Source: an uncultured Aquimarina sp. (GTDB taxonomy: Bacteria > Bacteroidota > Bacteroidia > Flavobacteriales > Flavobacteriaceae). Taken from it: DNA of 64,000 bases. The stretch lies in assembly GCA_947498765.1 (NCBI GenBank), contig CANMLG010000016.1, positions 248,001 through 312,000 on the forward strand, in the 5' to 3' direction. The notes below the pieces were generated by a model that was not told the origin of the DNA, did not search any database, and was given only the letters and a program-made list of their open reading frames with translations. This document shows, piece after piece, positions 17,253 through 27,565 of this stretch. Positions within the stretch are counted from its first letter, which is position 1. Each line of letters starts with the position of its first letter. The position numbers were made by a program, and so were the translations under genes.

Positions 17253-19988
17253 TTAAAAGCGCCCAAAACTTGGATTAGTATTAGATGATAAATTTCTAGT
17301 TCTAGTTACTCCATTGCTGGTTACACTAATAGTAGCGGTATCCTGTTCTGGGAATGATACATTGTTATTAACATCAGGAACAATGCGAACTCTTAATGGT
17401 CTAAATCCATTACCAGGTAATTGGTAAGTAAATGTTTCGCTAGTGGTAGTATCACCATTATATCTGACTTCTTCTCTTAAATAGCCTACTTGTCCAGGTC
17501 GTATATCACGAGCTTGGGCACTTTCAAAAATAACTACTCCACTTGATCTTACTGTTCTAGGGCCAGGAGATTGTATAGGTCTACCAGGTATTTCTGTTTC
17601 TTGTCCCGTGGCTTGTATAGTTACGCTAACAGTTTCTCTTGGTTTACCAAAATAATCCCCGTCACCTTCTAGGATAGGAGGAGTAGTAAATACTCGAATT
17701 CCAATACTAGCCGTTACAGTGGGGTTTGATGCTGAAGTAGCTATAATGTTTGTAGTACTTTGTGCAATACCGGTAACTAATCCAGTTGCATTTACTCTTG
17801 CGCGAGGAGGTATAGTAGTGTCGTCATTTCTATTTCGCCAAGTTATATTTTTATTAGTTGCATTGGCAGGAAAAACAGTAGCGGTGAGTTGAACAGTTTC
17901 GCCTGTTCCTAGCAGCTGGTTTTGAGTAGCCCCAGAGATAACAATACGTTCCACAGGTATAAACGGTTCAGTAACCGTGATTCGTGTTGTAGCTTTAATG
18001 GTAGGATTATCTATTGATGTAACAGTAATTGTAGCATTACCAACTTTATTTGCAGTAATACGGCCATTAGTAGTGACATTTACAACAGAGCTATCGCTTG
18101 ATGACCAGTTAACAGCTTTATTTGTAGCGTTTGTAGGGAGTATTGTTGCTAATAAATTTTGACTTTCTCCTATGGCTAAATTCGAATTAGTTGGACTTAT
18201 AGAAATAGTGTTAACACCAATACCTACTGTAACAACTATGGAGTCTGTAAGATTTGGATCAAATAATTGAGATACAGTAATTATTGTAGTACCAATTTTA
18301 TTTGCAGTTATTTTACCTTCTCTATCTATACTCGCAACAGATGGATTACTGGATGACCATTCATCAATAATAGTAGGAGTAAGGCCTTCTTTTACAATTG
18401 TGTTAGCTGTTAGGTTTTCAATTTCTCTCACATTTAAATTTAACTCATTAGGTATTATTTCTATAGATTCAAAAGGACTTTCGATAATTACTGTAATTTG
18501 ATCTGAAATAGAGGGGTTGGAAATGGAGGTGGCTGTTACTGTAACAATGCCCGAAGTTGAAGCGAGAAGATATCCAGAAAAAGCATCTACGTACAAAAAT
18601 GAAGGACTATCAGTAGACCAAACGACACCTTTTCCACTGGCATTTTCAGGTAAGATACTAGCGGTTAATTTAGCTTCATCATTATCGAAAATATCTAGAT
18701 TTAATATATCGCCTTGATCGATACTAATGCTATTTACTTCAATTTCGGGAGCAATAACGGTTATTGTAATAGTTTTGGTATATGAATTGAGTGTGTCATT
18801 TAGATTTATACTTTGTGTACCAACAGCAATACCTGTTATTGTATTGGTAAATTCATCAAAAGATAAAATTCCTTGATCAGGGATTTCAAATGTAAAAGTT
18901 GGCACCTCTCCATTTATATCATTTCTGATATCAATACTAGGTTGATAACTTTCACCAACAAAAATAGTTTTCTCGTTTTCGATAAAACAAACGGATGAAT
19001 TGTTTCCAACAATGATTGTATGTTCATATGATATACCATTCGGAGCAGTAGCAATTAGTTTTGTTGTCCCCGGAATTTTTCCTTTTACACTTACGCCCAT
19101 TTGGGCTATTTGGTCTCCTAAGGTAGTAGTACTTGAAATTTCAATAATTTCAGCAATATCAGTGTTTTCAATCTCTGTTTTTATTTTTAAATCTTCACTA
19201 ATACTATTGTTGGAATTAATAAAAAGTCCTACAGTACCCACTCCTCTTATCTCAAAATTAGGATTAAATTCATTTAATAAAATTGTAGTTTCTGGTCCCG
19301 CATCATTAGCATTAATCGAAAAAATATCTTCATCAGTATTTACAATAGAGACTAATCGATTTAAAATTTGAGTTTTCTCTCCAATATTTAAGGTGTATGT
19401 GATTAAGTATTCTCCTAGCGTATTTGTGTCTAAAGAGCTATCATCCACAATTACTTGATCAGTTACATCTCCAGCTACTGCATCTGTGGCTTTAAATCCA
19501 GGTTCTATGTAGTCATTTCCTAGTTCTAGGCAAAAAATATCAGTTCCTAATAATTCAAAAAGTAATTGGTTTGATGTTAATTGAATTAAACCAGAATCAA
19601 TAAGTTGGTCTTGTTTTTTAAGTTCTACAAGTAAAGCAGATTTTCCTTCGGTTGTAGTTGTAATTTGGATAGTATTAGTTTCAAAGGCAGGAGTTGTACC
19701 AGTAATTTCTTGGTCCGTAACCGAAGTTACAGTGCCAAAATCTGCATCAATAAAACGATAGTTGAGGGATAAATCAGTGATTTTATCTCTATTTCCTAAA
19801 ATAATATCAAAGGATAATAGACTTGGTTGATCGATAAAAGTTTGTTGCGCCTTTTGTACAAAATTTAATTTAGAAATTATTATTGGGCCTGCATTCTGTT
19901 GCGAATAGACAGTACTTGCGATACTTATAAATAGCAAGTTTAAAAAAAATAGTAGCCTTGTTCGGCTAAAGTTAGATTGTTTCATCAA
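17253..19988 (-). CDS. Large secreted BIG2-repeat protein (adhesin-like)
   Basis: 911 residues (908 if the second ATG is used). A signal peptide precedes a DUF5011/HYR-like domain at about 145-205 (LELGNDYIEPGFKATDAVAG). Then come four bacterial Ig-like group 2 (BIG2) repeats from about 418 to 768, with recurring WSSSxxSVxxV and GxITAxKxGxATITVTS signatures. The C-terminal 140 residues (ending NTNPSFGRF) are unrecognised. BIG2 proteins are usually surface or matrix adhesins. It lacks a sorting tail of its own, whereas the following gene encodes one. No catalytic motif is visible. Confidence 0.8.
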   Translation of the reverse strand: MMKQSNFSRTRLLFFLNLLFISIASTVYSQQNAGPIIISKLNFVQKAQQTFIDQPSLLSFDIILGNRDKITDLSLNYRFIDADFGTVTSVTDQEITGTTPAFETNTIQITTTTEGKSALLVELKKQDQLIDSGLIQLTSNQLLFELLGTDIFCLELGNDYIEPGFKATDAVAGDVTDQVIVDDSSLDTNTLGEYLITYTLNIGEKTQILNRLVSIVNTDEDIFSINANDAGPETTILLNEFNPNFEIRGVGTVGLFINSNNSISEDLKIKTEIENTDIAEIIEISSTTTLGDQIAQMGVSVKGKIPGTTKLIATAPNGISYEHTIIVGNNSSVCFIENEKTIFVGESYQPSIDIRNDINGEVPTFTFEIPDQGILSFDEFTNTITGIAVGTQSINLNDTLNSYTKTITITVIAPEIEVNSISIDQGDILNLDIFDNDEAKLTASILPENASGKGVVWSTDSPSFLYVDAFSGYLLASTSGIVTVTATSISNPSISDQITVIIESPFESIEIIPNELNLNVREIENLTANTIVKEGLTPTIIDEWSSSNPSVASIDREGKITANKIGTTIITVSQLFDPNLTDSIVVTVGIGVNTISISPTNSNLAIGESQNLLATILPTNATNKAVNWSSSDSSVVNVTTNGRITANKVGNATITVTSIDNPTIKATTRITVTEPFIPVERIVISGATQNQLLGTGETVQLTATVFPANATNKNITWRNRNDDTTIPPRARVNATGLVTGIAQSTTNIIATSASNPTVTASIGIRVFTTPPILEGDGDYFGKPRETVSVTIQATGQETEIPGRPIQSPGPRTVRSSGVVIFESAQARDIRPGQVGYLREEVRYNGDTTTSETFTYQLPGNGFRPLRVRIVPDVNNNVSFPEQDTATISVTSNGVTRTRNLSSNTNPSFGRF

Positions 19989-20123
19989 GTTGGATTTTAC
20001 AGTTAATGCAGTATAATTTAAAATTAATTGACTGTAATTTTATTTTGTTTAGATGAAACGACTTAAATATTTGTTAATCAGTATTTTTTAGGTTTGGGTA
20101 TGCTTTTTTACTGTGTATATTCC

Positions 20124-20159
20124 TACTTTTAAATGTGAGGTAGCTAACATTTAAAAGTA
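20124..20159. other. Inverted repeat downstream of the M28 peptidase gene
   Basis: Perfect 13-bp arms (20124-20136, 20147-20159) around a 10-nt loop, about 50 bp past the peptidase stop. There is no U-run on either strand, so it is a poor intrinsic terminator; it may protect the mRNA end. Confidence 0.45.
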
Positions 20160-20209
20160 TGATAATTTAATTTTTAGGGCTCTATCTGCTAAGTAAGATA
20201 ATTTAATTG

Positions 20210-21550
20210 TCATTTAAAAACCCCATTAGGAAAAACAACAGGACTCTCAATATCTTCATTGCTTATGCTAGAAACTCCAAAAAAGTAATTATCAATTACA
20301 ATTCCTTTTAAAGTAAATTGATCCACATTACCAACATAACGGCTATGATCCCAAGTTGGCGAAGTTGTGTTGCGCCAATATATTTTGTAGCCTTTTACAT
20401 GGTTATTACTTGTTTTATTCCATTTCAACTTAGCAGAAGCTTCTACAATGCCACCAATTTTTACTTCGGTAGGAGGAGGGGGAGACCAAGCTAAATGAGC
20501 TAAATTAATAGCATTTACAGCGGTTAATTTGGAGGCATATCCAAAATTTACATGATCTACGGTATCTCCGTAATTAATACCATTTTCTGTTCTAATATCT
20601 TGATGTTGTTGGATGTAATTTTCATGGGCTTCCATAATTCGGATACCAGCAAAACCTATATCGTTAAAAGGTTTGTGATGACCACCACGACCAAAACGAT
20701 CTAAGCGATAAATAAGCATTGGATTCATTTCGGGCATATAGGTGCGTACATTTTTATATACATAACGTGCCAATTGACGCGAAATACCATCAACTTCACC
20801 TCCGTAATAGCGTCTACGTTTTATTTGTTCTTCAGTATCAGTGATGTTTGTGGGTTCCGAAAAAATTCGGAATGACCTGTTGTCTATTACTCCGTCTACA
20901 CCCTTTATATTTCCAATCATATCATTGTTTAGTACGCCTATAATATCCCAAGCTTGTTCTTTGGCATATTTAGCTAATCCTGCTCCCCCAAATAAACCTT
21001 GTTCTTCTCCCGAAAGGCCTACGTATATGATACTACTTTCAAAAGTGTATTTTGATAAAATCCTAGCAGCTTCAATGGTGCCTGCCATTCCGCTGGCGTT
21101 ATCATTAGCACCAGGGGCGTCCGTAGTAAAGTCCATAGTGTCGCTTGCGCGTGAATCAATATCCCCACTCATTATTACATATCGATTTGGGTATTTTGTT
21201 CCTTTTTGTATGGCAAGCACATTCACTACCCAAGCATCTTTAGGGACTCTTTTACTCATGCTTTTTGTTACAAAATCTTTTTGATATGAAACTTTTAGGC
21301 AGTTATTACAATTTTTAGAGATTTGTTCAAATTCATTTTTAATCCAGCGTCTAGCCGCACCAATACCTCTAGTTTCAGAAAGGGTATCGCTAAATGTATT
21401 TCGAGTGCCAAAACCAGCTAGTTTACGAATGTCATTTTCAATGCGTTCAGCCGAAACGTTTTCAATAATATCATAAATTTTGGATTCGATTTGTGCAAAT
21501 GAAAATTTGATTAAAAATAAAAAGGAAACTAAAAGTAGGTTTTTCTTCAT
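20210..21550 (-). CDS. Secreted M28-family zinc peptidase with C-terminal fibronectin III-like domain
   Basis: 446 residues with a signal peptide cut after SFAQ. The M28 aminopeptidase core gives PGANDNASG (D150), LSGEEQGLFG (E182, E183), LNNDMIGN (D210) and a late VDHVNFGY (H333). The first metal site, normally H-x-D in the motif GHYDS, reads SGDIDSR, so D130 stands where the His ligand usually is. From about 355 an Ig/fibronectin-like domain follows (VKIGGIVEASAKLKWNKTS). It is likely periplasmic or extracellular, releasing amino acids from peptides. The family is clear; the metal-site change makes activity less certain. Confidence 0.85.
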   Translation of the reverse strand: MKKNLLLVSFLFLIKFSFAQIESKIYDIIENVSAERIENDIRKLAGFGTRNTFSDTLSETRGIGAARRWIKNEFEQISKNCNNCLKVSYQKDFVTKSMSKRVPKDAWVVNVLAIQKGTKYPNRYVIMSGDIDSRASDTMDFTTDAPGANDNASGMAGTIEAARILSKYTFESSIIYVGLSGEEQGLFGGAGLAKYAKEQAWDIIGVLNNDMIGNIKGVDGVIDNRSFRIFSEPTNITDTEEQIKRRRYYGGEVDGISRQLARYVYKNVRTYMPEMNPMLIYRLDRFGRGGHHKPFNDIGFAGIRIMEAHENYIQQHQDIRTENGINYGDTVDHVNFGYASKLTAVNAINLAHLAWSPPPPTEVKIGGIVEASAKLKWNKTSNNHVKGYKIYWRNTTSPTWDHSRYVGNVDQFTLKGIVIDNYFFGVSSISNEDIESPVVFPNGVFK

Positions 21551-21649
21551 AGTAGTAATTTTTTTCTAAAATAAATAAAAACTAAGGATCTATGAGTAAC
21601 CTTAACAAAGCGCTAACGAATGTATTTTTTAGATGCTTGTATGTATAAA

Positions 21650-21686
21650 AAAACACCCCAACAAATAGATTTTGTTGAGGCGTTTT
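21650..21686 (-). terminator. Intrinsic terminator of pnp
   Basis: 16-bp arms (21650-21665, 21671-21686) with two mismatch/G-U positions, followed on the minus strand by seven Us. It lies 38 bp past the pnp stop. Confidence 0.8.
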
Positions 21687-21724
21687 AATAGTAATTTATT
21701 CAAAAGAATAAGCCCACTGGTGGG

Positions 21725-23941
21725 TTAATCTCTTTTTTCACGAGGTTTACGATCTCTGTTGTCTCTTCCTCTGTTATCTCTTCCTTTTCCTTTGTCATCT
21801 CTTGGTGGGCGAGCCACATAACCTTCAGGTTTTGGAAGTAAGGCTTTTCTTGAAACTTTTTCTTTACGAGTTCTTGGATCAGTACCAAAGTATTTCACAT
21901 CAAGTTCATCTCCTAAATTAAGTACATCGGTAACATTTTCAACACGTTCCCATGCAAATTCAGATACGTGTAAAAGTACTTCGTTACCCGGAGCTTCTTT
22001 GTATTCAACAACGGCACCAAAGTCAAGTATTTTAATTACTTTAACTTCATATACGCTGCCCACTTGTGGTTTGAATAACATAGACTCAATTCGAGCCAAA
22101 ACAGCATCAATTCCATCTGCTCCAGTTCCTAAAATCTCTACAATACCTTCTTCTGTAACTGGATCTTCGTTAATTACAATAGTAGTACCTGTAGTTTTTT
22201 GTAACTCTTGAATGTTTTTACCTCCAGGTCCAATTAATGCCCCAATAAATTCATTAGGTATCACACGAGTTACCATTTTTGGAGCGTGATTTTTAACGTC
22301 AGTTGCAGGTGTAGCAATAGTGTCTGTAAGTTTACCTAAAATGTGTAAACGACCATCACGAGCTTGCATTAATGCATTTACTAAAATTTCGTAGCTTAAG
22401 CCTTTAATTTTAATATCCATTTGGCACGCAGTAATACCATCGGCAGTTCCTGTAACTTTAAAGTCCATGTCTCCTAAGTGATCTTCGTCACCTAAAATAT
22501 CAGATAACACGGCGTAGCGATCACCATCAGAAATTAATCCCATAGCAATACCCGAAACAGGTTTTTTAATCTGTACACCAGCATCCATTAATGCCATGGT
22601 ACCCGCACATACTGTTGCCATAGATGAAGAACCGTTAGATTCTAAAATTTCCGAAACTACACGAACTGTATAAGGACAATCTTCAGGGATCATACCTTTT
22701 AATGCACGTTGAGCTAAATTTCCATGTCCTACCTCACGACGTGAAGTACCTCTTAAAGGTCTAGCTTCTCCTGTTGAAAAAGGAGGGAAGTTGTAATGTA
22801 AATAGAAACGCTCTTCACCTTCTTGCGAAGGATTATCAATCATATTAGCGTCACGAGATGTTCCCAAAGTCACAGTAGCTAAAGCCTGAGTTTCTCCACG
22901 AGTAAAAATAGAAGATCCGTGAGTTGTTGGTAAATAATCTATTTCACACCAAATTGGGCGAATTTCAGTTGTTTTACGACCATCTAAACGAATACCTTCT
23001 TCTAAGGTTAAGTTACGAACAGCTTCTTTTTGTGTTTTATTGAAGTACTTAGAAAGTAAGTCTCCTTTTTCTTCTAATTCTTCTTCAGAATATTGCGCTT
23101 TTAATTCCTCTTTAATTTCAGCAAAGGCAGCACCTCTATCATGTTTTGCAGAAGCTTCTTTTGCAATAGCGTAACATTTATCGTAAGCAAAATCATTTAC
23201 AGCCTTAGCTAAATCTTCATCACTATCTTCAGCTTCATATTCACGCGTTTCTTTCTTTCCGAAAGCTTCCGCTAATTTTACTTGAGCAGCACATTGAACT
23301 TTAATAGCTTCATGGGCAACTTTAATGGCTTCAATCATTTCCTCTTCAGAAATTTCATCCATTTCCCCTTCAACCATCATTACAGAATCGGCAGAGGCAC
23401 CGATAACCATATCAATGTCTGATGCCGCTAATTGCTCAAAGCTAGGGTTTACTATAAATTTTCCATCTACACGACTTACTCGAACTTCTGAAATAGGAGT
23501 TTCGAAAGGGATATCTGATAATTGAATTGCTGTTGAAGCTGCTAGTCCAGCTAATGCATCGGGCATTACCTCAGGGTCATGAGACATTAACTGAATCATT
23601 ATTTGAGTTTCGGCATGGTAATCTTTAGGGAAAAGTGGTCGTAATACACGGTCCACAATACGCATTACTAAAATTTCTTCAGTACTTGGACGTGCTTCTC
23701 TTTTAAAAAAACCTCCAGGGTAACGACCAGCAGCAGCAAATTTTTCGCGATAATCTACAGTTAACGGTAAAAAGTCAACATCCGATTGTTTGTAGTTAGA
23801 TACTACAGTACAAAGTAGCATAGTTTTACCCATAGTCACAACAACAGACCCGTGGGCTTGTTTTGCTAATTTTCCAGTTTCGATAGTAATTTCTCTACCG
23901 TCACCTAGGTCAATGACCTCCTTAAAAACTTGTGGAATCAT
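21725..23941 (-). CDS. pnp: Polyribonucleotide nucleotidyltransferase (PNPase)
   Basis: 738 residues. Two RNase PH-like domains (about 10-215 and 310-545) flank the all-helical linker. A KH domain (about 550-610, [19 protein letters not shown]) and an S1 domain (about 620-690, [20 protein letters not shown]) follow. The C-terminal tail is rich in Arg, Asp and Gly ([15 protein letters not shown]). The enzyme degrades RNA phosphorolytically from the 3' end. It lies downstream of rpsO, the classic pairing, but rpsO has its own terminator and there is a 272-bp gap, so pnp probably has its own promoter too. I see no specific signal in that gap beyond small imperfect hairpins. Confidence 0.97.
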   Translation of the reverse strand: MIPQVFKEVIDLGDGREITIETGKLAKQAHGSVVVTMGKTMLLCTVVSNYKQSDVDFLPLTVDYREKFAAAGRYPGGFFKREARPSTEEILVMRIVDRVLRPLFPKDYHAETQIMIQLMSHDPEVMPDALAGLAASTAIQLSDIPFETPISEVRVSRVDGKFIVNPSFEQLAASDIDMVIGASADSVMMVEGEMDEISEEEMIEAIKVAHEAIKVQCAAQVKLAEAFGKKETREYEAEDSDEDLAKAVNDFAYDKCYAIAKEASAKHDRGAAFAEIKEELKAQYSEEELEEKGDLLSKYFNKTQKEAVRNLTLEEGIRLDGRKTTEIRPIWCEIDYLPTTHGSSIFTRGETQALATVTLGTSRDANMIDNPSQEGEERFYLHYNFPPFSTGEARPLRGTSRREVGHGNLAQRALKGMIPEDCPYTVRVVSEILESNGSSSMATVCAGTMALMDAGVQIKKPVSGIAMGLISDGDRYAVLSDILGDEDHLGDMDFKVTGTADGITACQMDIKIKGLSYEILVNALMQARDGRLHILGKLTDTIATPATDVKNHAPKMVTRVIPNEFIGALIGPGGKNIQELQKTTGTTIVINEDPVTEEGIVEILGTGADGIDAVLARIESMLFKPQVGSVYEVKVIKILDFGAVVEYKEAPGNEVLLHVSEFAWERVENVTDVLNLGDELDVKYFGTDPRTRKEKVSRKALLPKPEGYVARPPRDDKGKGRDNRGRDNRDRKPREKRD

Positions 23942-24170
23942 AATTTTTTTTAATTCATTTTAGTTTGTCTCGATTTGTTGGTGGCAAATCATTTGTTGTT
24001 GTGTTGCTAGGCTTCATGAGAAGTTCCTTTGCAAGGGAGACAATTTATATAAGCTTAATGTTTAGAATTATTAAAAAGTAATATACTAAAGTAAGCTTAG
24101 TGTTATTTTGTGTGTTTTTTATAAAAACACTTAGCGAAAGATACGCTTTTCTTTTTACTTGTAAGTAAAA

Positions 24171-24197
24171 AAAAACGGAGCTATTAGCTCCGTTTTT
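24171..24197 (-). terminator. Intrinsic terminator of rpsO
   Basis: Perfect 12-bp arms (24171-24182, 24186-24197) with a 3-nt loop and a U-run on the minus strand, 16 bp after the rpsO stop. Confidence 0.88.
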
Positions 24198-24213
24198 TGT
24201 ATGTGTTGTTTGA

Positions 24214-24483
24214 TTATTTTCTTAAACCAAGCTCTTTTACAATAGCACGGTATCTTAAAATATCTTTTTTGATTAAGTAGTCTAATAAACTTCTGCGTTT
24301 ACCTACTAATTTAACTAATGAACGCTCTGTATTGTAATCTTTACGATTTTGCTTTAAGTGTTCTGTTAAGTGAGTGATTCTGTGTGTAAATAAAGCAATT
24401 TGCGCCTCTGCAGTTCCACTGTCATTTTTACCTTTACCGTGTTTAGCAAAGATTTCTTCTTTAATTTCTTTTGTTAAATACAT
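24214..24483 (-). CDS. rpsO: 30S ribosomal protein S15
   Basis: 89 residues from the ATG at 24483, the usual S15 length; an in-frame ATG 30 bases upstream would add ten unconserved residues. Conserved stretches are DSGTAEAQIALFTHRITHLT, HLKQNRKDY and KRRSLLDYLIK. It binds 16S rRNA early in small-subunit assembly. Confidence 0.97.
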   Translation of the reverse strand: MYLTKEIKEEIFAKHGKGKNDSGTAEAQIALFTHRITHLTEHLKQNRKDYNTERSLVKLVGKRRSLLDYLIKKDILRYRAIVKELGLRK

Positions 24484-24589
24484 TCCAATATTATTTAAAT
24501 GATTTTTATGCATTTGAAAGTTTTTCTTTCAAGGCTGCAAATGTAATGCTTTTTTAATAATTAGAGAACTTAAATAAATTTAAAATAAT

Positions 24590-25717
24590 TTATTTTAATA
24601 CTTTTGAAAGTACAGCTCTAAGTCTATTAGGAGTTAGTCTAGTGTCAATAATAGTTCCTTTGGCATCAATTAGAAAGTTTTCTGGAATGTTTTTGATTCC
24701 ATACATGTAGCCTACAGTATTTTCCCATCCATTTAAGTCACTAACTTGTAACCAAGTTATATTATCTTTTTTTATAGCTTTAGTCCAGGTATCTTTGTTT
24801 TGATCAAAAGAAACACCTATAATTTCAAAGCCTTTGGATTTAAAATCGTTATAAACCTTACCTAATTCAGGATTCAATTTACGGCAACGTGTACACCACG
24901 ACGACCAAAAATTAAGTAGCGTATATTTCTTTTTTACTTTAGAAAACTTAATGGGATTGTTATTGGGATCATTTTGAGTAAAATCAATAAATTGATCTCC
25001 TTTTTTTGGATTTCCACTTAGTTCAATAAAACTGCCAATGATTTTGCCATATCGGGATTGTTGCGTTTGGGTATCTGCTTGGTTGTATGCTTTAGTGATA
25101 ACGGATTTATCCCAAACACTCTTGAAAATATTTAATAAACGCATACTTGCTACTGAGTTTGGATGTTCTTCTAAAAAAGAAAAACAAACTTCTTTTTCTT
25201 CTTTGTCGATAGTTTCTAAATACTCTTTAGTTTTTGATTTAGTGTCATTATCAGTTTCAGGATTTGATAAAATTTTGTAAATACTATCTCTCTTTTTAGA
25301 AACAATAACAATTCTTTCAGTTAATAAATTTTCTTCTTTTTGCACTTTGCCACCTTCTATTTTGGTGTCGAAACGCTTCCCAGTTTTATTTTTTAAGGTA
25401 AGTGTTCCATTTTCTATCCAAAAATCGGCAAAAAAGTCAGTCTGTTTTACTAATATTCGAGCATCAATGGGTTCTTTAAAATCTCCTTCAAATGAAAATT
25501 TACTATTGATAATAAATGTAGAATCAACAATATCATTATTAATAAATAGCCCCACCATAGTACTATCTTTAAATTTTTCAAGTTCTCCTTCTATTCTAAA
25601 TTGATCTGACCTTAAAGGTTTTTTTGAGGTAGTTTCAATAGCTGAATTCTGAGTTTCAGTATTCTTTTTACATGAAAATAAAAGTAATGCAGCTAGTGCT
25701 AAGTATATAGTTCGCAT
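24590..25717 (-). CDS. Thioredoxin-fold lipoprotein (DUF4369 + TlpA-like)
   Basis: 375 residues. A lipoprotein signal (ALLLFSC, C16) leads to a DUF4369 beta domain (about 38-130, FRIEGELEKFKDSTMVGLFI), a helical linker and a TlpA/ResA-like thioredoxin domain (about 235-375). The active site is intact, WCTRC with C275 and C278, and a cis-Pro segment (IPENFLIDAKG) follows. It is probably anchored in the periplasm and reduces disulfides, perhaps for cytochrome maturation. It differs from the redoxin at 43749-44435, which has lost both cysteines. The partner is unknown. Confidence 0.88.
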   Translation of the reverse strand: MRTIYLALAALLLFSCKKNTETQNSAIETTSKKPLRSDQFRIEGELEKFKDSTMVGLFINNDIVDSTFIINSKFSFEGDFKEPIDARILVKQTDFFADFWIENGTLTLKNKTGKRFDTKIEGGKVQKEENLLTERIVIVSKKRDSIYKILSNPETDNDTKSKTKEYLETIDKEEKEVCFSFLEEHPNSVASMRLLNIFKSVWDKSVITKAYNQADTQTQQSRYGKIIGSFIELSGNPKKGDQFIDFTQNDPNNNPIKFSKVKKKYTLLNFWSSWCTRCRKLNPELGKVYNDFKSKGFEIIGVSFDQNKDTWTKAIKKDNITWLQVSDLNGWENTVGYMYGIKNIPENFLIDAKGTIIDTRLTPNRLRAVLSKVLK

Positions 25718-25888
25718 TTGTATTGTTGATTGATAATGTTGTGTAATTTTTATTTAAAAACGAATTGAATAAATTTTAGGGTATTAATTCAAATCGCAAT
25801 ATAATTGAATATACTGAAATGATGTATGGAGTTATTGACTTTATACTAAAATGTTAAATAAAACTATCATAAAAATTAGCAATAAAAT

Positions 25889-26398
25889 TTAAAAGTCACA
25901 TCCGCTAGGGAGGTCTCCTGTAGTAGCGACCGAAGTGAATTTTTCTACATCAAATTTTTCACTTATAAAGCCATCTGTAATTGTTCCCCTAAGTACCTGA
26001 GGCAAGTAACCCGAATTATTCATGTGTGCTCTAATGATTACTTTGGTTGTAGTCGAAATAGCAACTTTTCCGCCAGAGCGTGTAAAGGGTTGTTCATTAA
26101 CATGGCTATGAGCTAAAATTCTTCTATAAATTAAATTTCCTTCCAAATCAATAACTTCCCACCAATCGGCGTATTGGTCACAACCAGTATCGGGACTTTT
26201 TAGCGTTACTGTAAATGTGTAGTTGTTTTCGTTACCTGTTGTGATAAGTTTTTGCACACCATCATTGGAAGTTGTCATTTCTTGAGTGGTTGGAGTAGGG
26301 GTGTTGTTAGCAGAATCAGGTTCGCTTTTTTGACTTTCGTCTGAAGAACAACTAGTGAGTATTAGGGGAACTAAAAAATTTATTAGAAAGGTTTTCAT
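25889..26398 (-). CDS. Lipoprotein of unknown function
   Basis: 169 residues from the ATG at 26398, which opens a lipoprotein signal ending VPLILTSCSSD. A Ser/Pro/Thr/Gln-rich linker follows (about 20-50). The rest is a beta-rich domain with three cysteines outside the lipobox region (SPDTGCDQYADWWEVIDLEG and the terminal SGCDF). I do not recognise the family. It is transcribed alone. A start further upstream at 26473 is possible in frame but would hide the signal peptide. Confidence 0.7.
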   Translation of the reverse strand: MKTFLINFLVPLILTSCSSDESQKSEPDSANNTPTPTTQEMTTSNDGVQKLITTGNENNYTFTVTLKSPDTGCDQYADWWEVIDLEGNLIYRRILAHSHVNEQPFTRSGGKVAISTTTKVIIRAHMNNSGYLPQVLRGTITDGFISEKFDVEKFTSVATTGDLPSGCDF

Positions 26399-26483
26399 AG
26401 CATTTGTTTTTGATACAAGTTTTTTAAGAAAACTGAATGAAACATACATAGCTAACGTATAATAACAAGGCAATAGTATAAAA

Positions 26484-26523
26484 AAAACACAAGCATCTTC
26501 TAATTTAGAGATGCTTGTGTTTT
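26484..26523 (-). terminator. Intrinsic terminator of accD
   Basis: Perfect 15-bp arms (26484-26498, 26509-26523) with a long U-run on the minus strand, 35 bp past the accD stop. Confidence 0.88.
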
Positions 26524-26558
26524 GTAATAAAAAATAAGTAACCTTAATTTATAAAGGT

Positions 26559-27419
26559 TTAGTTAGTAACTAATGACCGATTTAAAATAAGGTTTAAGTA
26601 ATTATTGACTTTGTTTTTTAAATCTTTACGATGTACTATAAAATCTAAAAAGCCGTGTTCAAGTAAAAACTCTGATGTTTGAAATCCATCAGGCAATTCT
26701 TTACCTGTAGTGTCTCGGACAACACGTGGCCCAGCAAAGGCAATTAAGGCACCAGGTTCGGCAATGTTTATGTCACCTAACATGGCAAATGAAGCAGTAA
26801 TTCCACCAGTGGTAGGATCGGTACACAATGAAACATAAGGCAGGCCTTTTTTAGCTAATAAACTTAGTTTAGCCGAAACTTTAGCCATTTGCATTAATGA
26901 ATGTGCAGCTTCCATCATACGAGCTCCACCCGATTTTGAAATAATCATTACAGGTAGTTGGTGTTGGATAGCATAATCAATAGCACGAGCTATTTTTTCG
27001 CCCATAACACTTCCCATTGATCCTCCAATAAAAGCAAAGTCCATACAGGCTATAACTAATTCGGTGCCATTTGACTTACCAACGGCAGTACGAACAGCAT
27101 CTTTTAGTTTTGTTTTAGATTGCGCTTGTTTTAGGCGTTCAGTATATTTCTTTTTATCCTCAAATTTTAAAGGGTCTTTGGATGTCATGTTTTTGTCAAG
27201 TTCTTTAAACTCGTTATTATCAAACATGATATTGAAATATTCGGCACTTCCAATACGAACATGGTAACCATCTTCGGGACTTACGTAAAAGTTTTTTTCA
27301 AGCTCTTTGGCTTCAATTACTTTACCAGTAGGCGATTTGTACCAAAGTCCTTTAGGTACATCCTTTTTTTCTTCTGTAGGAGTTTGTATTCCTTTCTCTT
27401 TTCTTTTAAACCAAGCCAT
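26559..27419 (-). CDS. accD: Acetyl-CoA carboxylase carboxyltransferase subunit beta
   Basis: 286 residues. It forms, with AccA, the carboxyltransferase that makes malonyl-CoA for fatty-acid synthesis. The crotonase-fold core is complete ([49 protein letters not shown]). The N-terminal zinc ribbon of the E. coli protein (two CxxC pairs) has lost all its cysteines: the corresponding stretch reads WYKSPTGK and [11 protein letters not shown] (about 26-55). I recall the same in related flavobacterial proteins, so it is probably lineage-typical. It has its own terminator and lies downstream of fbaA. Confidence 0.95.
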   Translation of the reverse strand: MAWFKRKEKGIQTPTEEKKDVPKGLWYKSPTGKVIEAKELEKNFYVSPEDGYHVRIGSAEYFNIMFDNNEFKELDKNMTSKDPLKFEDKKKYTERLKQAQSKTKLKDAVRTAVGKSNGTELVIACMDFAFIGGSMGSVMGEKIARAIDYAIQHQLPVMIISKSGGARMMEAAHSLMQMAKVSAKLSLLAKKGLPYVSLCTDPTTGGITASFAMLGDINIAEPGALIAFAGPRVVRDTTGKELPDGFQTSEFLLEHGFLDFIVHRKDLKNKVNNYLNLILNRSLVTN

Positions 27420-27565
27420 AATTGTTGTTTAAAATTAATTGCCAAAAAAGTCAGACTAAATAAGTGTAAACTGATAGTTAACTTATATGAATAAGATAAT
27501 CAGTAGACTTAGTCTGACTTTTCTTTATAGGTTGTGTTCTACAAAATAAAACTTAAAAAAGTTTT

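Noticed and set aside
19000-19371. Plus-strand open frame of 123 codons with hydrophobic stretches
   Set aside because: Antisense to the BIG2 protein gene; the valine/isoleucine-rich look is a by-product of complementing its Thr/Asn-rich codons.
20841-21284. Plus-strand open frame of 147 codons
   Set aside because: Antisense to the M28 peptidase gene, which has all its conserved blocks.
23942-24213. Structured leader autoregulating pnp
   Set aside because: Only short imperfect hairpins are visible; no long RNase III-type stem as in enterobacteria.
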